In this document: positions 17,028-25,440 of the stretch, one piece after another
How positions within the stretch are numbered: position 1 is the first letter of the stretch
Layout: each line of letters opens with the position of its first letter
Assembly (NCBI GenBank): GCA_028280785.1
Contig: JANQLF010000112.1
Coordinates: 1 to 32,532 of the forward strand
Reading direction: 5' to 3'
DNA length: 32,532 bases
Source of the DNA: Planctomycetota bacterium
GTDB taxonomy: Bacteria; Planctomycetota; UBA11346
Translations under genes and position numbers: made by a program
The notes under the pieces: generated by a model
What the model was told of the DNA's origin: nothing
Seen by the model: the letters and a program-made list of their open reading frames with translations, nothing else
Database searches by the model: none

Positions 17028-17098
17028 ATAAAACTGTAATGCTTTATCGTATGTTTTACAATACAGTTAAATTTTAAGGGAAAATATAAAACTGTCAA
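17028..17098 (-). promoter_or_regulatory. Promoter of DUF5107-TPR gene with ACAGTTTTAT repeats
   Basis: Reading the minus strand, TTGACA (17098-17093) is followed after 16 bases by TAAAAT (17076-17071), a near-consensus sigma-70-type pair predicting a start near 17064. ACAGTTTTAT occurs twice in direct orientation (17095-17086, overlapping the -35, and 17037-17028). AACTGTA, its inverted core, lies at the predicted start site (17068-17062). The repeats suggest a bound regulator. Confidence 0.55.
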
Positions 17099-17117
17099 AA
17101 AGAAAGACAATTAGTCG

Positions 17118-17135
17118 ATTAGTATATATACTAAT
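17118..17135. promoter_or_regulatory. 18-bp perfect palindrome ATTAGTATATATACTAAT
   Basis: It abuts the stop codon of the 17136-18725 gene and is centred about 62 bases upstream of the predicted DUF5107-TPR transcription start. This is an activator-type position. It might alternatively be part of a weak AT-rich terminator for the upstream gene. Confidence 0.5.
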
Positions 17136-18725
17136 TTATCGTTTTAGGCCTAAGATGTTAGAAAAATGCACTTGCATATCATCGCCGTCACCCTTGAGGT
17201 TCATAAGCATATAGGTTGTTTGATTATCTTTATAGGGTACGTTATTTTCAAAGGCTTGTCCATTAATACTAACAACAACATCTTCCTTGGACCAGTCATA
17301 GCTTAACGTAATCCATTTCTCGTGATCGTATGTTTGGGTCCCAAGGATTTTCTTATCGATCCCTCGAAGACTAACTTCTCCATCTTGAAATATAACACTG
17401 AAGGTGTCTTTAACCCAACCGCCTTCACCTGAGCTACTGAAAATCAGGTAACTCTCAGGATCATAGATTTTAAAGCGCATCATTAACTTTTTATAACCTT
17501 TTACTGGCGGGTTGAGTATGTTGTATTGACCTTTTGCGGCTTTGGCGATGAAATGACCATTCTTTATCTCTACCGATGATCTATCAGAATTTTGGAAATT
17601 CTTTTTGACCATGATCAGGGTTTTGTGATCAAATAGTAAATCCCAGCCTTTACGAATTAATAAATCTTCGTTCAGAGTGCCGCTTTTATCGGCAATCTCA
17701 AATCCAGTTAGAGGATCAGGGCCGATTTTATCCAGTTCAGATTTAAAGAGCTCACCAATCATGGTGTATTTGGACTTGAGAATTTTGTTGGGTTCTTCCT
17801 CATCGGTATCAAGACTGTTTTGAAGGCTGATGCCGTATTGGAGGAGTGCTCGGCGAATGCCAAGGTCTTTTTTATTGGTTTTATCGTTCAGTGCTTTATT
17901 GATGTCTAAAATGCATTGGACGCGTTGATCTTGAGGAAGGTCCTTTTTTTGAGCAGCGGCACATATTTTTGCTAAAAGTGGTTCTTCGCCTTTGAGTAAA
18001 TAGGGATGTGCTTCTTTCCATTCACCATGTTTACAATAAAAACGCCCTACACTTGTATTGTTTTTAACATCGCTGTCGTTGTTTTCTAATTTTTCTTTGA
18101 GCCCCTCTATTTTTTTTGCCTCTTTGAGATGGGCATCGATATGTTTGACCATAGTCTTAGCTTGGTTGGCGCCTTCTTTGTCTTTGGCTTTACCAAGCCA
18201 AGAGACAAGGGCATTGTAATCTTCAGCTGCACGTTCGTATAGTTTTTCTTTTAATGATAGCGCACAGTTCTCGTTGATGAGCTGAATGATTTCATTGGCA
18301 ATTTCTGGGCGTTGTTCTTTGTCTGCTTTAGCGATGTATTTACCTAACAGTTCGACGTGTTTGCTGTTTGTGTCGTGATTGGCTTCTTTGTTTTTGGAAA
18401 GCTCTTTGAATGCAAATACTTGCAGTGCGTAGGCTTCTTTTTTCTTACTGTCTGCCGTTAAATCTTCGATGCGACGTAACATGTAACGGCGAATCGCAGC
18501 GTAGGTATCGTCGGTATAAGCTTCTTGGAGATGCAGGGCATGTTTGAGTTTTTTACTGCTATTGCTTGCAGCTTTATCTTTTTCACCAAAAACTTGCTGA
18601 TACATTTCTTGCTGATCGGCCATGGGCAATTCGCCTTCAGCGAGCTCTTCATTACCAAAGAGATCAGCCCCATATACCGTGGGGTATGCTACTAAGAGCA
18701 ATAGGAGAAAAAGCAGTACACGCAC
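17136..18725 (-). CDS. Large secreted PVC-type protein, helical N-terminus and beta-sandwich C-terminus
   Basis: This 529-residue protein has a GTG start with TTGGAG six bases upstream. A signal peptide (VRVLLFLLLLLVAYPTVYGA) is followed by a charged helical region to about residue 320 that includes VGRFYCKHGEWKEAHPYLLKG (about 226-246). Motifs of this form (Gxx-aromatic-C-xxx-G-x-W-xx-A/G-xPxLxxG) recur in exported planctomycete and lentisphaeral proteins. Residues about 360-529 are beta-rich (LMMRFKIYDPESYLIFSSSGEGGW, KWITLSYDW, VVVSINGQ) and resemble a LamG/DUF1080-like jelly roll, which would suggest carbohydrate or surface binding. No catalytic residues are evident. It diverges from the M14 lipoprotein across 160 bp. 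Confidence 0.8.
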   Translation of the reverse strand: MRVLLFLLLLLVAYPTVYGADLFGNEELAEGELPMADQQEMYQQVFGEKDKAASNSSKKLKHALHLQEAYTDDTYAAIRRYMLRRIEDLTADSKKKEAYALQVFAFKELSKNKEANHDTNSKHVELLGKYIAKADKEQRPEIANEIIQLINENCALSLKEKLYERAAEDYNALVSWLGKAKDKEGANQAKTMVKHIDAHLKEAKKIEGLKEKLENNDSDVKNNTSVGRFYCKHGEWKEAHPYLLKGEEPLLAKICAAAQKKDLPQDQRVQCILDINKALNDKTNKKDLGIRRALLQYGISLQNSLDTDEEEPNKILKSKYTMIGELFKSELDKIGPDPLTGFEIADKSGTLNEDLLIRKGWDLLFDHKTLIMVKKNFQNSDRSSVEIKNGHFIAKAAKGQYNILNPPVKGYKKLMMRFKIYDPESYLIFSSSGEGGWVKDTFSVIFQDGEVSLRGIDKKILGTQTYDHEKWITLSYDWSKEDVVVSINGQAFENNVPYKDNQTTYMLMNLKGDGDDMQVHFSNILGLKR

Positions 18726-18885
18726 CTAAAACTCCAACCTGAATGCGTTTAAGGGAGATGTGGAGGATTGTATTCAGAAATGGTAGTGAGCTATGTAGTT
18801 ATATCAATCAATGAGCGAGCGTGAAATCGAAGCTTATTGAAAGACGTGTACGCTAATCGACAATTTAAAGTACAATTCACGAAGA

Positions 18886-19689
18886 ATGGAACAAAGTATA
18901 GCAATGAGACTAAGGTTTTTGTGGCAAGCTTGCCTGTTAGCGCTGTTGCTTTCATTGACGTCATGCTTTAGAGCAGACTGCCAATGCAAAAGCTCTGAGT
19001 GGAAAGTCTTTGGACAGAGCATCGAGGGCAGAGGGTTGTGGCATAGGACCATCGGGTCTGGCCCGCGCCGCGTTGTTTGGATTGGTGGAATTCATGGCGA
19101 CGAGTCAGAGGGAATCACTGCCACCAAACATTTAGGTGAGGCATTTGTTGAGGTTAGTGGTTTGTGCAAAGAAGTGACATTAATCATAGTGGAAGATATC
19201 AATCCAGATGGGCGGATTCATAAAACACGCGGTAATGCGCGCGGCGTTGATTTAAATCGTAATTATCCAGCAAAGAATTATAAATCGGGCGGATCACGAG
19301 GGGCAAAACCAATTAGTGAACCAGAAGCTGAGGCCTTGTATCATTTGCTTATAAAATCGGATCCGCACTTAGTGTTAGTCGCTCATTCCTGGGGTCGTCG
19401 AAAAAAAGGCCCACGTGCTTTTATTAATTTTGATGGTCCAGCACAGGGATTAGCGGAAGAATTTTCACATCACAGCAAGTATCCCGTGGTGCCTTCTAGT
19501 AAAATGCATGGTACGCCAGGATCCCTTGGTTCGTTTATTGGTATAGATAAGGGTATCCCTATTTTAACTATAGAGTATGAGCGGGGTTCCGATCCGCAGC
19601 GTTGTTGGGAAGAAACAAAGGAAGCAATATTAGCTGTCATTGACGATCGAAATAATGATGAGCACTTAATAAAATCAGCAGATAAATAA
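18886..19689 (+). CDS. M14-family zinc carboxypeptidase-like lipoprotein (MpaA-like)
   Basis: This 267-residue protein has the M14 zinc site: GGIHGDESEG gives H70 and E73, LVAHSW gives H167, and ILTIEYERG gives the catalytic E230. NPDGR and RGVDLNRNYP near 106-128 are the substrate carboxylate and specificity motifs, closest in style to murein peptide amidase MpaA. The N-terminus carries a lipoprotein signal with lipobox LTSC (C27). Translation may start at ATG 18886 or at ATG 18904 (residue 7); neither has a strong ribosome site and both keep the lipobox. It probably acts in the periplasm on peptidoglycan peptides or another gamma-linked peptide. It precedes the sulfatase on the same strand (88 bp). 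Confidence 0.88.
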   Translation: MEQSIAMRLRFLWQACLLALLLSLTSCFRADCQCKSSEWKVFGQSIEGRGLWHRTIGSGPRRVVWIGGIHGDESEGITATKHLGEAFVEVSGLCKEVTLIIVEDINPDGRIHKTRGNARGVDLNRNYPAKNYKSGGSRGAKPISEPEAEALYHLLIKSDPHLVLVAHSWGRRKKGPRAFINFDGPAQGLAEEFSHHSKYPVVPSSKMHGTPGSLGSFIGIDKGIPILTIEYERGSDPQRCWEETKEAILAVIDDRNNDEHLIKSADK

Positions 19690-19777
19690 ACACATTGTTC
19701 TTATAAAATAATTTATTTATAGGTTTATAATAATGTTTTATCTTGCTAGTTTTACTTTAGAGAATACATAATATTAA

Positions 19778-21292
19778 ATGACTCAACCAAATTTTGTATT
19801 TATTATGACCGATACCCAAGGGACTAATGTACTTGGATGTTATGGTCGACCGGAAATGCGTACGCCGCGTATTGATCAATTAGCCGCAGAAGGCATTAAA
19901 TTTGAACGCGCCTATACAACTTGTCCGGTGTGTACACCGGCGCGTGCAGGTATTTTTACAGGTGTCTATCCACATCAGGCAGGGGCCTGGGCAAATCATA
20001 TGCCGATTGGTGATAATATTAAAACGATGGGGCAACGTTTTCGCGATGCCGGATATACCACAGCACATACCGGGAAGTGGCACTTAGATGGCCATGATTA
20101 TCACGGTAATGGCTTATGTCCGGATGGTTGGGATCCGGCGTACTGGTATGATGGCCGCAATCATTTGATGAGTTTACCTGAAGAGCAGCGTAAATTATGG
20201 CGCAGTGGTTTAACGACTTATGAAAAGATAAAGGAATTTGATGTAACGCCTGAATTTTGCTGGGCCCATCAAGTGAGTAATCGGGCAATCGATTTTATTG
20301 AGACGGCATCAAAAAAGGATGAACCATTTTTGGCTGTAGTCAGTTATGATGAGCCCCATGGACCATTTACCTGTCCAGCTGAATACATTGAGCCACTTAT
20401 TGATTTCGAATACGACATTGGTCCAGCAGCGGATGATGATTTATCTGATAAACCTGAACACCATAAGGCATGGTCGGACTCGATTAAAAATAAACCGTTG
20501 CACGAAAATGGTAAGGTAAAAAAAGCGCTCTATTTTGGATGTAATGCTTATGTTGATCATGAAATCGGTCGAGTTATTGATGCCATAGATGACAATGCCA
20601 AAGACAACACGGTTATTATTTTTACCTCTGATCACGGTACCATGATGGGTGCGCATCAGCTCACACAAAAAGGCCCGCTGATTTATGAGGAAATCACCAG
20701 TATTCCTTTAATTATGCGTCTGCCTGACGAAAAATACACTGGCAAAGTTGATTCGCATCCCGCGTCGCACATCGACTTAATGCCAACGATGATGGATATG
20801 GCTGGTATGGACGCAGTGCCATTTTTAGATGGTAAGAGTATGGTCAAACGATTTGACGATCCTGATAGTGCTGTAGATGAGCCTGTCTTTATAGAGTTCA
20901 ATCGCTTTGAGGTTGATATTGATCGCGTCGGTGGCCTGCAACCGATTCGAGCTGTAGTTAAAGGCAATATAAAACTTGGTATTAATTTACTTGATGAAAC
21001 CGATGAGTTGTATGACCTGGAAACAGATCCGCACGAGCTTAAGAATTTAATAAATGATCCAGCCTATGTACAGATACGTGATGAATTACATGCTGTCATT
21101 ATAAAATGGATGCATGATAGACGCGATCCATTTCGTGGTCCAGCCTGGGAACAACGCTCCTGGATTAGGTCAGAGCATTACGATCACTGGACTGGCCGCA
21201 TTCGACCACGTCAAGCAGACGGCTATGCGCCAACGATAACGAAATATAACACTGGCGAGGAATTGGATCCGATAGATAACGTGCATGGATAA
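19778..21292 (+). CDS. Type I sulfatase, cysteine type (formylglycine-dependent), no signal peptide
   Basis: This 504-residue sulfatase opens with NFVFIMTDTQG, where D12 is a calcium ligand and the usual DDQ is DTQ. It carries the activation motif CTPAR (C52 to be oxidised to formylglycine) in CPVCTPARAGIFTGVYPH. GKWHLDG near 100 and TSDHGTMMGAHQLTQKG near 285-300 supply further metal and sulfate ligands. The C-terminus has the usual LYDLETDPHELKN. It lacks a signal peptide and should act in the cytoplasm. It forms an operon with a metallophosphoesterase 3 bp downstream. A perfect TATAAT occurs at 19726-19731 in the AT-rich upstream gap. The substrate is unknown; no maturation enzyme is encoded here. 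Confidence 0.93.
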   Translation: MTQPNFVFIMTDTQGTNVLGCYGRPEMRTPRIDQLAAEGIKFERAYTTCPVCTPARAGIFTGVYPHQAGAWANHMPIGDNIKTMGQRFRDAGYTTAHTGKWHLDGHDYHGNGLCPDGWDPAYWYDGRNHLMSLPEEQRKLWRSGLTTYEKIKEFDVTPEFCWAHQVSNRAIDFIETASKKDEPFLAVVSYDEPHGPFTCPAEYIEPLIDFEYDIGPAADDDLSDKPEHHKAWSDSIKNKPLHENGKVKKALYFGCNAYVDHEIGRVIDAIDDNAKDNTVIIFTSDHGTMMGAHQLTQKGPLIYEEITSIPLIMRLPDEKYTGKVDSHPASHIDLMPTMMDMAGMDAVPFLDGKSMVKRFDDPDSAVDEPVFIEFNRFEVDIDRVGGLQPIRAVVKGNIKLGINLLDETDELYDLETDPHELKNLINDPAYVQIRDELHAVIIKWMHDRRDPFRGPAWEQRSWIRSEHYDHWTGRIRPRQADGYAPTITKYNTGEELDPIDNVHG

Positions 21293-21295
21293 TAC

Positions 21296-22015
21296 ATGAA
21301 AGCACTGATTATTTCGGATTTACATAGTAATATAAGAGCACTTGAGGCAATTCTCGCAGCAGAATCTGATAGTGACGTTATTTATTGCGCTGGTGATTTA
21401 GTCGATGTGGGACCCTTGCCCAATGAAGTTATTGCCTGCGTACAAGCTAATGGCATCCAATGTGTGTCCGGTAATCATGATGAAGTAGTGTTAAAAGCTG
21501 TGAAAGATGAGTCGCCTACACTAGAAAATGCGAATGCCGACATGAAATGGTATCAGCATAATGCAGCGGTTTTGAACAGTAATAGTATTTCTTTTATTGA
21601 ATCGCTGCCGACAAGCATGGTATTTGAAATGGACGGTATTGTTTATGGCATGACCCATATGTATGAGCATTACGATGTTATTTTAGGTCCATATGCATAC
21701 GATAAATTTATTTTTGATAAGTTTGAAGGAAATGAAAACATTGAACGTATTATATTTGGTCATACCCATCGCCAGGCCGTGTGCTCTGTGGGTGATCAAA
21801 GAGAATGGCTCAATCCAGGCAGTACGGCGTATAGATCTTATTTAGAACCAGGCAACGATTCTAAGCCTGCAGAATATATGACTATAGTTGATGGATGCTT
21901 TGCCTATAAATCAGCGGCATATGATTACGATGCTGCCTACCAAGATGTCTTAGCCTGTGCACCATTTGTTTTAAAAAATGAAATCAGTCGTTCTGGGAAG
22001 CGAATAAAAGATTAA
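21296..22015 (+). CDS. Metallophosphoesterase (calcineurin-like, YfcE-type)
   Basis: This 239-residue protein has the complete dimetal signature in order: SDLHSN (D8, H10), CAGDLVDVGP (D34), SGNHDEV (N60, H61, D62) and FGHTHRQ near 155-160, followed by LNPGSTAY. This is the compact form of the superfamily that hydrolyses phosphodiesters or phosphomonoesters with Mn or similar metals. There is no signal peptide. It starts 3 bp after the sulfatase stop and is almost certainly translated from the same message. It converges with the phosphotriesterase-like gene (9 bp between stops). The substrate is unknown. Confidence 0.92.
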   Translation: MKALIISDLHSNIRALEAILAAESDSDVIYCAGDLVDVGPLPNEVIACVQANGIQCVSGNHDEVVLKAVKDESPTLENANADMKWYQHNAAVLNSNSISFIESLPTSMVFEMDGIVYGMTHMYEHYDVILGPYAYDKFIFDKFEGNENIERIIFGHTHRQAVCSVGDQREWLNPGSTAYRSYLEPGNDSKPAEYMTIVDGCFAYKSAAYDYDAAYQDVLACAPFVLKNEISRSGKRIKD

Positions 22016-22024
22016 TTAGTGTGT

Positions 22025-23095
22025 TTAGTAGCTGAGCAATCGCTGTGGATTTGTGATAGTTATTTGATCTATCATTTCTTGGCTAATGCCATATTTACGT
22101 AATTCAGGGATGACATAATCAATAATGCCGCAGTAGCCAAAGCCACCACCTGAGCGTGTCATCGTTTTCATAAACACATCGTTGCCAATAACAATTTGTT
22201 TAGCATAGCCTTCTTCAAGCAGGGTAATTAATCCGGCCAGACGAACATTGTCCCAAGGTCCAGGCTGCTCACCAAAACAATCAATGCTTATGTTAACACC
22301 AAGATCCATAATTTCACGGGCCCAATCTAATTGTAGGCACTTGGAATTTGGGTCTTTGAAAAATGAAACAAAGTCACCATCCCAAAAGGTAAAATGCACA
22401 TGACATAATAATAATTTACCAGGGTCTATACCTGCATCGAGCAAAAGGTGTAGCATTTCACGGCGTTTTTCAGGAGCAGTGCCTCTGCTGGTGTGTGCAG
22501 TTAGTAATATATTTTTTTCTTTGGATATTTCGGCGGAAGCTTTGAAGAATTTCATTTCATTATCTTCACCGTGGCGAATAGCGGCTTTTATGTGCCCTGC
22601 ACGTATGTCTGTGTCATCAATTCCAATTTCAATTTCTTTACGCAAGTAATCTTTAAATGCTTCATTATCACAATCTTCGAATGCATCTCGCCAGGAAACA
22701 CCGACATATAAGCCAGTGCTTGCTATGATGTTAACACCGGCTGCTGCTGCGATGCGTTTTGTATCGCGTATATCGCCACGAATTCCTGGCGCACTTGTTT
22801 CTAAAATTGAGACTCCACCGCGCTGTCTGAAAAAAGATAACTCCTGTTGCATGCATTGAGCATCTGTTAAATCCCAATTGCTGGCACTATAGGTGCGCAT
22901 GCCAAGGTGGTTTAAATAAAAGAGATCCTCAAGTTCAATGTTATGATCTACATTTATTGGTAAGCTTTCTTTTTCCTCGTTGTTGATGACTGATTGGAAA
23001 AATGGACCAAGGATGCTTAATACATGATCGTGCATGCTGGTAAAGCCAAGCTGCTTGGGGTCTATTGGTCCCTGAACGCTCATGATTTCAGGCAT
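22025..23095 (-). CDS. Phosphotriesterase-family metal hydrolase (amidohydrolase superfamily)
   Basis: This 356-residue protein matches the PTE family (PF02126): LGFTSMHDHVL has the metal pair H22 and H24, GHIKAAIRHG has the bridging Lys, TAHTSRG and LCHVHF the next two metal His, and IVIGND the final Asp. Members include lactonases and hydrolases of unknown physiological role; organophosphate hydrolysis is not implied. It is the last gene of a three-gene minus-strand set (EEP, HAD, PTE), 6 bp after the HAD stop. AGGA lies about 10 bases before the ATG. There is no signal peptide. A sugar lactonase role would suit the context but is inference. Confidence 0.9.
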   Translation of the reverse strand: MPEIMSVQGPIDPKQLGFTSMHDHVLSILGPFFQSVINNEEKESLPINVDHNIELEDLFYLNHLGMRTYSASNWDLTDAQCMQQELSFFRQRGGVSILETSAPGIRGDIRDTKRIAAAAGVNIIASTGLYVGVSWRDAFEDCDNEAFKDYLRKEIEIGIDDTDIRAGHIKAAIRHGEDNEMKFFKASAEISKEKNILLTAHTSRGTAPEKRREMLHLLLDAGIDPGKLLLCHVHFTFWDGDFVSFFKDPNSKCLQLDWAREIMDLGVNISIDCFGEQPGPWDNVRLAGLITLLEEGYAKQIVIGNDVFMKTMTRSGGGFGYCGIIDYVIPELRKYGISQEMIDQITITNPQRLLSY

Positions 23096-23101
23096 ATGTA
23101 T

Positions 23102-23824
23102 TTATTCCTGGAGGACATACTGAGTAAGGTCTTGAATGTGATTAAAATCAAAATCAGCAAGTCCTTGGGATGAAGGTTCTGAATCGGAGCAGCGGAATGC
23201 AGCTGACCAACCAAATTGTTTGGAAGCCTTGACATCTTTTTCGATGTCATTGCCAACATACAGTACGCGTTTGTCCTGTACCTGTGCTAATTGTTCTGCA
23301 TAGGAAAAAATGTCCATCTCGGGCTTGGCACAATTTACATTGCCAGAATAAACTCGATGACTTAAATACGGTAGAAGTCCAACGCCTTCAAAGGCTCTAT
23401 CCATATTATAACTAGACCAGACGGTGTTAGCGATAATACCCAGTCCGATACCTGCGGCATTAAAATCTTTAAATGCCTGTAGGGTGCCAGGGAATATCCA
23501 CGAGGCAAAACGTGGTCCGGCAAGGGCATCAGATAGGCAAACAATCACTTCATTTGGTAATTCTATTTTTAATTGATCAAAAAAACGAATGAGCTGCTGA
23601 TAGAACGTATACTTCATTGATCCGTATGTTGATTCACAATATTGTCTGGCTTCGTCTAATGGTGCGTGTGCATTGGTGAGGTCATATTGATAGCCAAATG
23701 CAAGCAAGAGGGCCTCGACACGTGCGAGACCACTTTGTGCAATATCGCTGGGGCTAGGATCATCACCGTCAAAGAGGCCGTAAATAGTGCCTCCTGAATC
23801 AAAATAAATATAATCAAAGCGCAT
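23102..23824 (-). CDS. HAD-superfamily hydrolase
   Basis: This 240-residue protein has motif I as YFDSGGTIY (nucleophile D9; the second Asp is replaced by Gly, a known FDxGGT variant). Motif II is IIANT near 135, motif III the Lys in CAKPEMDIF near 170, and motif IV YVGNDIEKDV near 196-205. A helical cap lies between motifs I and II, as in subclass I phosphatases. The missing general-acid Asp could mean altered or slow phosphatase activity. The start overlaps the upstream EEP gene by 11 bp and the next gene follows at 6 bp, so the three form a tight operon. The substrate is unknown. Confidence 0.9.
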   Translation of the reverse strand: MRFDYIYFDSGGTIYGLFDGDDPSPSDIAQSGLARVEALLLAFGYQYDLTNAHAPLDEARQYCESTYGSMKYTFYQQLIRFFDQLKIELPNEVIVCLSDALAGPRFASWIFPGTLQAFKDFNAAGIGLGIIANTVWSSYNMDRAFEGVGLLPYLSHRVYSGNVNCAKPEMDIFSYAEQLAQVQDKRVLYVGNDIEKDVKASKQFGWSAAFRCSDSEPSSQGLADFDFNHIQDLTQYVLQE

Positions 23825-24569
23825 CGTTTAGTTCCAGAGTTATCGTGACTGGGAGATGGTCACTTAAATAAGTTTTATCGCCATGGGTAATTTGCAATCG
23901 ATCTTTAGAGATAATGTCATACGCACAAACTTGAGTGCTGAGTGATGGCGTGACCCAGATGAAATCGCCACGGCGTTTAGTGTCCCCAATGACACTCGAT
24001 TCATCTTTGCGATTAAAAATTTCTGCTGTATCTACGTAATTAAAATCAAGCAGGCATTGATAAATGTCGCTGCCTTCATAATTATTGAAATCACCACAGA
24101 TGATATCGATGTCATTAAACGTTTCGAGTAATTGGCTCATTTCGGCACGTTTTTTTAATTGTGAAGCTGCTGCACCTAATTGTCGATTGGAAGGTAGGTG
24201 AATATTGGCAATACGAAATTGATTTTTCCCAACGGTGATGTCAATGACTTGGCAGAGTCGGTTAAAATCCATATTATGTGTATCAACTGCCTTGATCTGC
24301 AGAGCACTGCTACACAAACCACCATATTGGATTAATTCATTACCGCTGCTGTAGTTGACGTTTTGATTAAATAGTGAAGCGACCTGATTCGCTGCTTCCT
24401 GACTTTGAATCTCTTGAAAACAATAAAGGTCGATATTGAGTGGAGTATAGAGATCAAAGAGTCCACTAACGATACTTTCACGAGGCAGTCCAGGCTGATC
24501 AGTCTCGAATGGCACACCTTGCAGCCAATAGACATTATGGCTCAATATTTTGAATGTTTGCATGAACAT
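23814..24569 (-). CDS. Endonuclease/exonuclease/phosphatase (EEP) family hydrolase
   Basis: This 251-residue protein has the DNase I-like core: SHNVYWLQG (N12), CFQEIQ (metal ligand E53), IANIHLPS, GDFNNYEGSD (D and N), RGDFIW and the terminal SDHLPV. These are the complete metal and catalytic residues. The family includes nucleases, sphingomyelinases and inositol phosphatases; the lack of a signal peptide argues for an intracellular substrate. It is the first gene of the EEP-HAD-PTE operon and diverges from the unrecognised gene at 24641 across about 70 bp. No strong ribosome site is visible; ATG 24563 (residue 3) is an alternative start. Confidence 0.88.
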   Translation of the reverse strand: MFMQTFKILSHNVYWLQGVPFETDQPGLPRESIVSGLFDLYTPLNIDLYCFQEIQSQEAANQVASLFNQNVNYSSGNELIQYGGLCSSALQIKAVDTHNMDFNRLCQVIDITVGKNQFRIANIHLPSNRQLGAAASQLKKRAEMSQLLETFNDIDIICGDFNNYEGSDIYQCLLDFNYVDTAEIFNRKDESSVIGDTKRRGDFIWVTPSLSTQVCAYDIISKDRLQITHGDKTYLSDHLPVTITLELNDAL

Positions 24570-24600
24570 AAGCTTTATATAGATAGGGATTAGGTGGCAA

Positions 24601-24621
24601 CCGAGTAACTCGGCTAAGCCG
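24601..24621 (+). promoter_or_regulatory. Two overlapping small hairpins with TAA loops
   Basis: CCGAG-TAA-CTCGG (24601-24613) and CGGC-TAA-GCCG (24611-24621) share three bases, so only one can form at a time. They lie in the leader of the gene at 24641, just before GAGGA (24625-24629). An attenuator-like switch is possible but unproven. Confidence 0.3.
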
Positions 24622-24640
24622 ATAGAGGAATGTATGGATA

Positions 24641-25438
24641 GTGCTAGATTTCAATCAGAGCAGATGTAGATTTATTGTGTTCTACCCGGTGGAGCGAAAA
24701 ATGGATGACGCCCTATTAATAAAAACCTGTCTTACTTTAGGAATTCAGTGTTCCTTGATTAAAAGAAGTGAGCTTGCGCAAAAATATAACAGCCTATTAC
24801 CAGCAGGGCCCTTATACAGTGTCCACGACAAGTTCCGTAAAAATGCAAAAAAGACCGTGGAAGAGATAGAGGAATATTTTGCAGGTACAAACGCTCCGGA
24901 ATTGTTAATAGCCGGCCGTTGTGTTGTGGGTCGCGCAGCCTACTTGCACAAAAAGTCACAGATTAACATTGCTAAATTCATGCGTTCTTTTTCTAAGCAG
25001 TTTTACACATTTGGTGATAAGGGTGGCGATGATCTGAAACGTCTGTGTCAAGCGTGGTCAGCCATAGCAATTGCAAAGCATTGTAAATATCCAAAGGTAG
25101 AGCAGGTCGAGTCACATTTTTATAAGTGTCTTGGAAAATTTGAGAAAAAATATAGCAAGTCGCGTTCATGGTTTGCACATACGCGACAATGGCGGCGATC
25201 ACTACTCAGTTTGAACTGGGGCGAGCATGTTAAAAAACGTGAGCTAAAGAGTCACACGACGACATCAGATGATATTGGGATTACTCAATACTATTATGCT
25301 AAAGGTAAAACAGATTATTACATGAGTGCTTGGGGTTTGCATAATGGTGGAATAGACCGAACAATTCAGCCAGTTTTCTTATTTACCCCGCTGAAAGAAT
25401 TTGTTCTCTATGCCTATAAATATTATGGTGGAAAATAA
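24641..25438 (+). CDS. Unrecognised basic protein (hypothetical)
   Basis: I do not recognise this 265-residue protein. The GTG start at 24641 has GAGGA eleven bases upstream. ATG 24701 (residue 21) has GGAG six bases upstream and is a real alternative, but it would remove the first hydrophobic strand (CRFIVFYPV). The protein is Lys- and aromatic-rich and strongly basic overall. FIVFYPVERKMDDALLIK suggests a Rossmann-like or glycosyltransferase-like opening strand and helix, but I see no nucleotide motif. It contains AELL-type hydrophobic strands (PELLIAGRCVVG), a WRRSLLSLNWGEHV segment and a Tyr-rich C-terminus. There is no signal peptide or membrane span. It converges with the small L12-like gene (2 bp between stops). 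Confidence 0.7.
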   Translation: MLDFNQSRCRFIVFYPVERKMDDALLIKTCLTLGIQCSLIKRSELAQKYNSLLPAGPLYSVHDKFRKNAKKTVEEIEEYFAGTNAPELLIAGRCVVGRAAYLHKKSQINIAKFMRSFSKQFYTFGDKGGDDLKRLCQAWSAIAIAKHCKYPKVEQVESHFYKCLGKFEKKYSKSRSWFAHTRQWRRSLLSLNWGEHVKKRELKSHTTTSDDIGITQYYYAKGKTDYYMSAWGLHNGGIDRTIQPVFLFTPLKEFVLYAYKYYGGK

Positions 25439-25440
25439 AA

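Noticed and set aside
19690..19777. Possible AT-rich hairpin between the M14 and sulfatase genes
   Set aside because: Only A/T bases pair (AAATAA/TTATTT), so stability is negligible; a TATAAT at 19726 was noted instead but no -35 fits.
22025..23095. Calling the gene an organophosphate-degrading phosphotriesterase
   Set aside because: The metal ligands fit the superfamily, but most members are lactonases or of unknown function; no specificity residue can be read with confidence.
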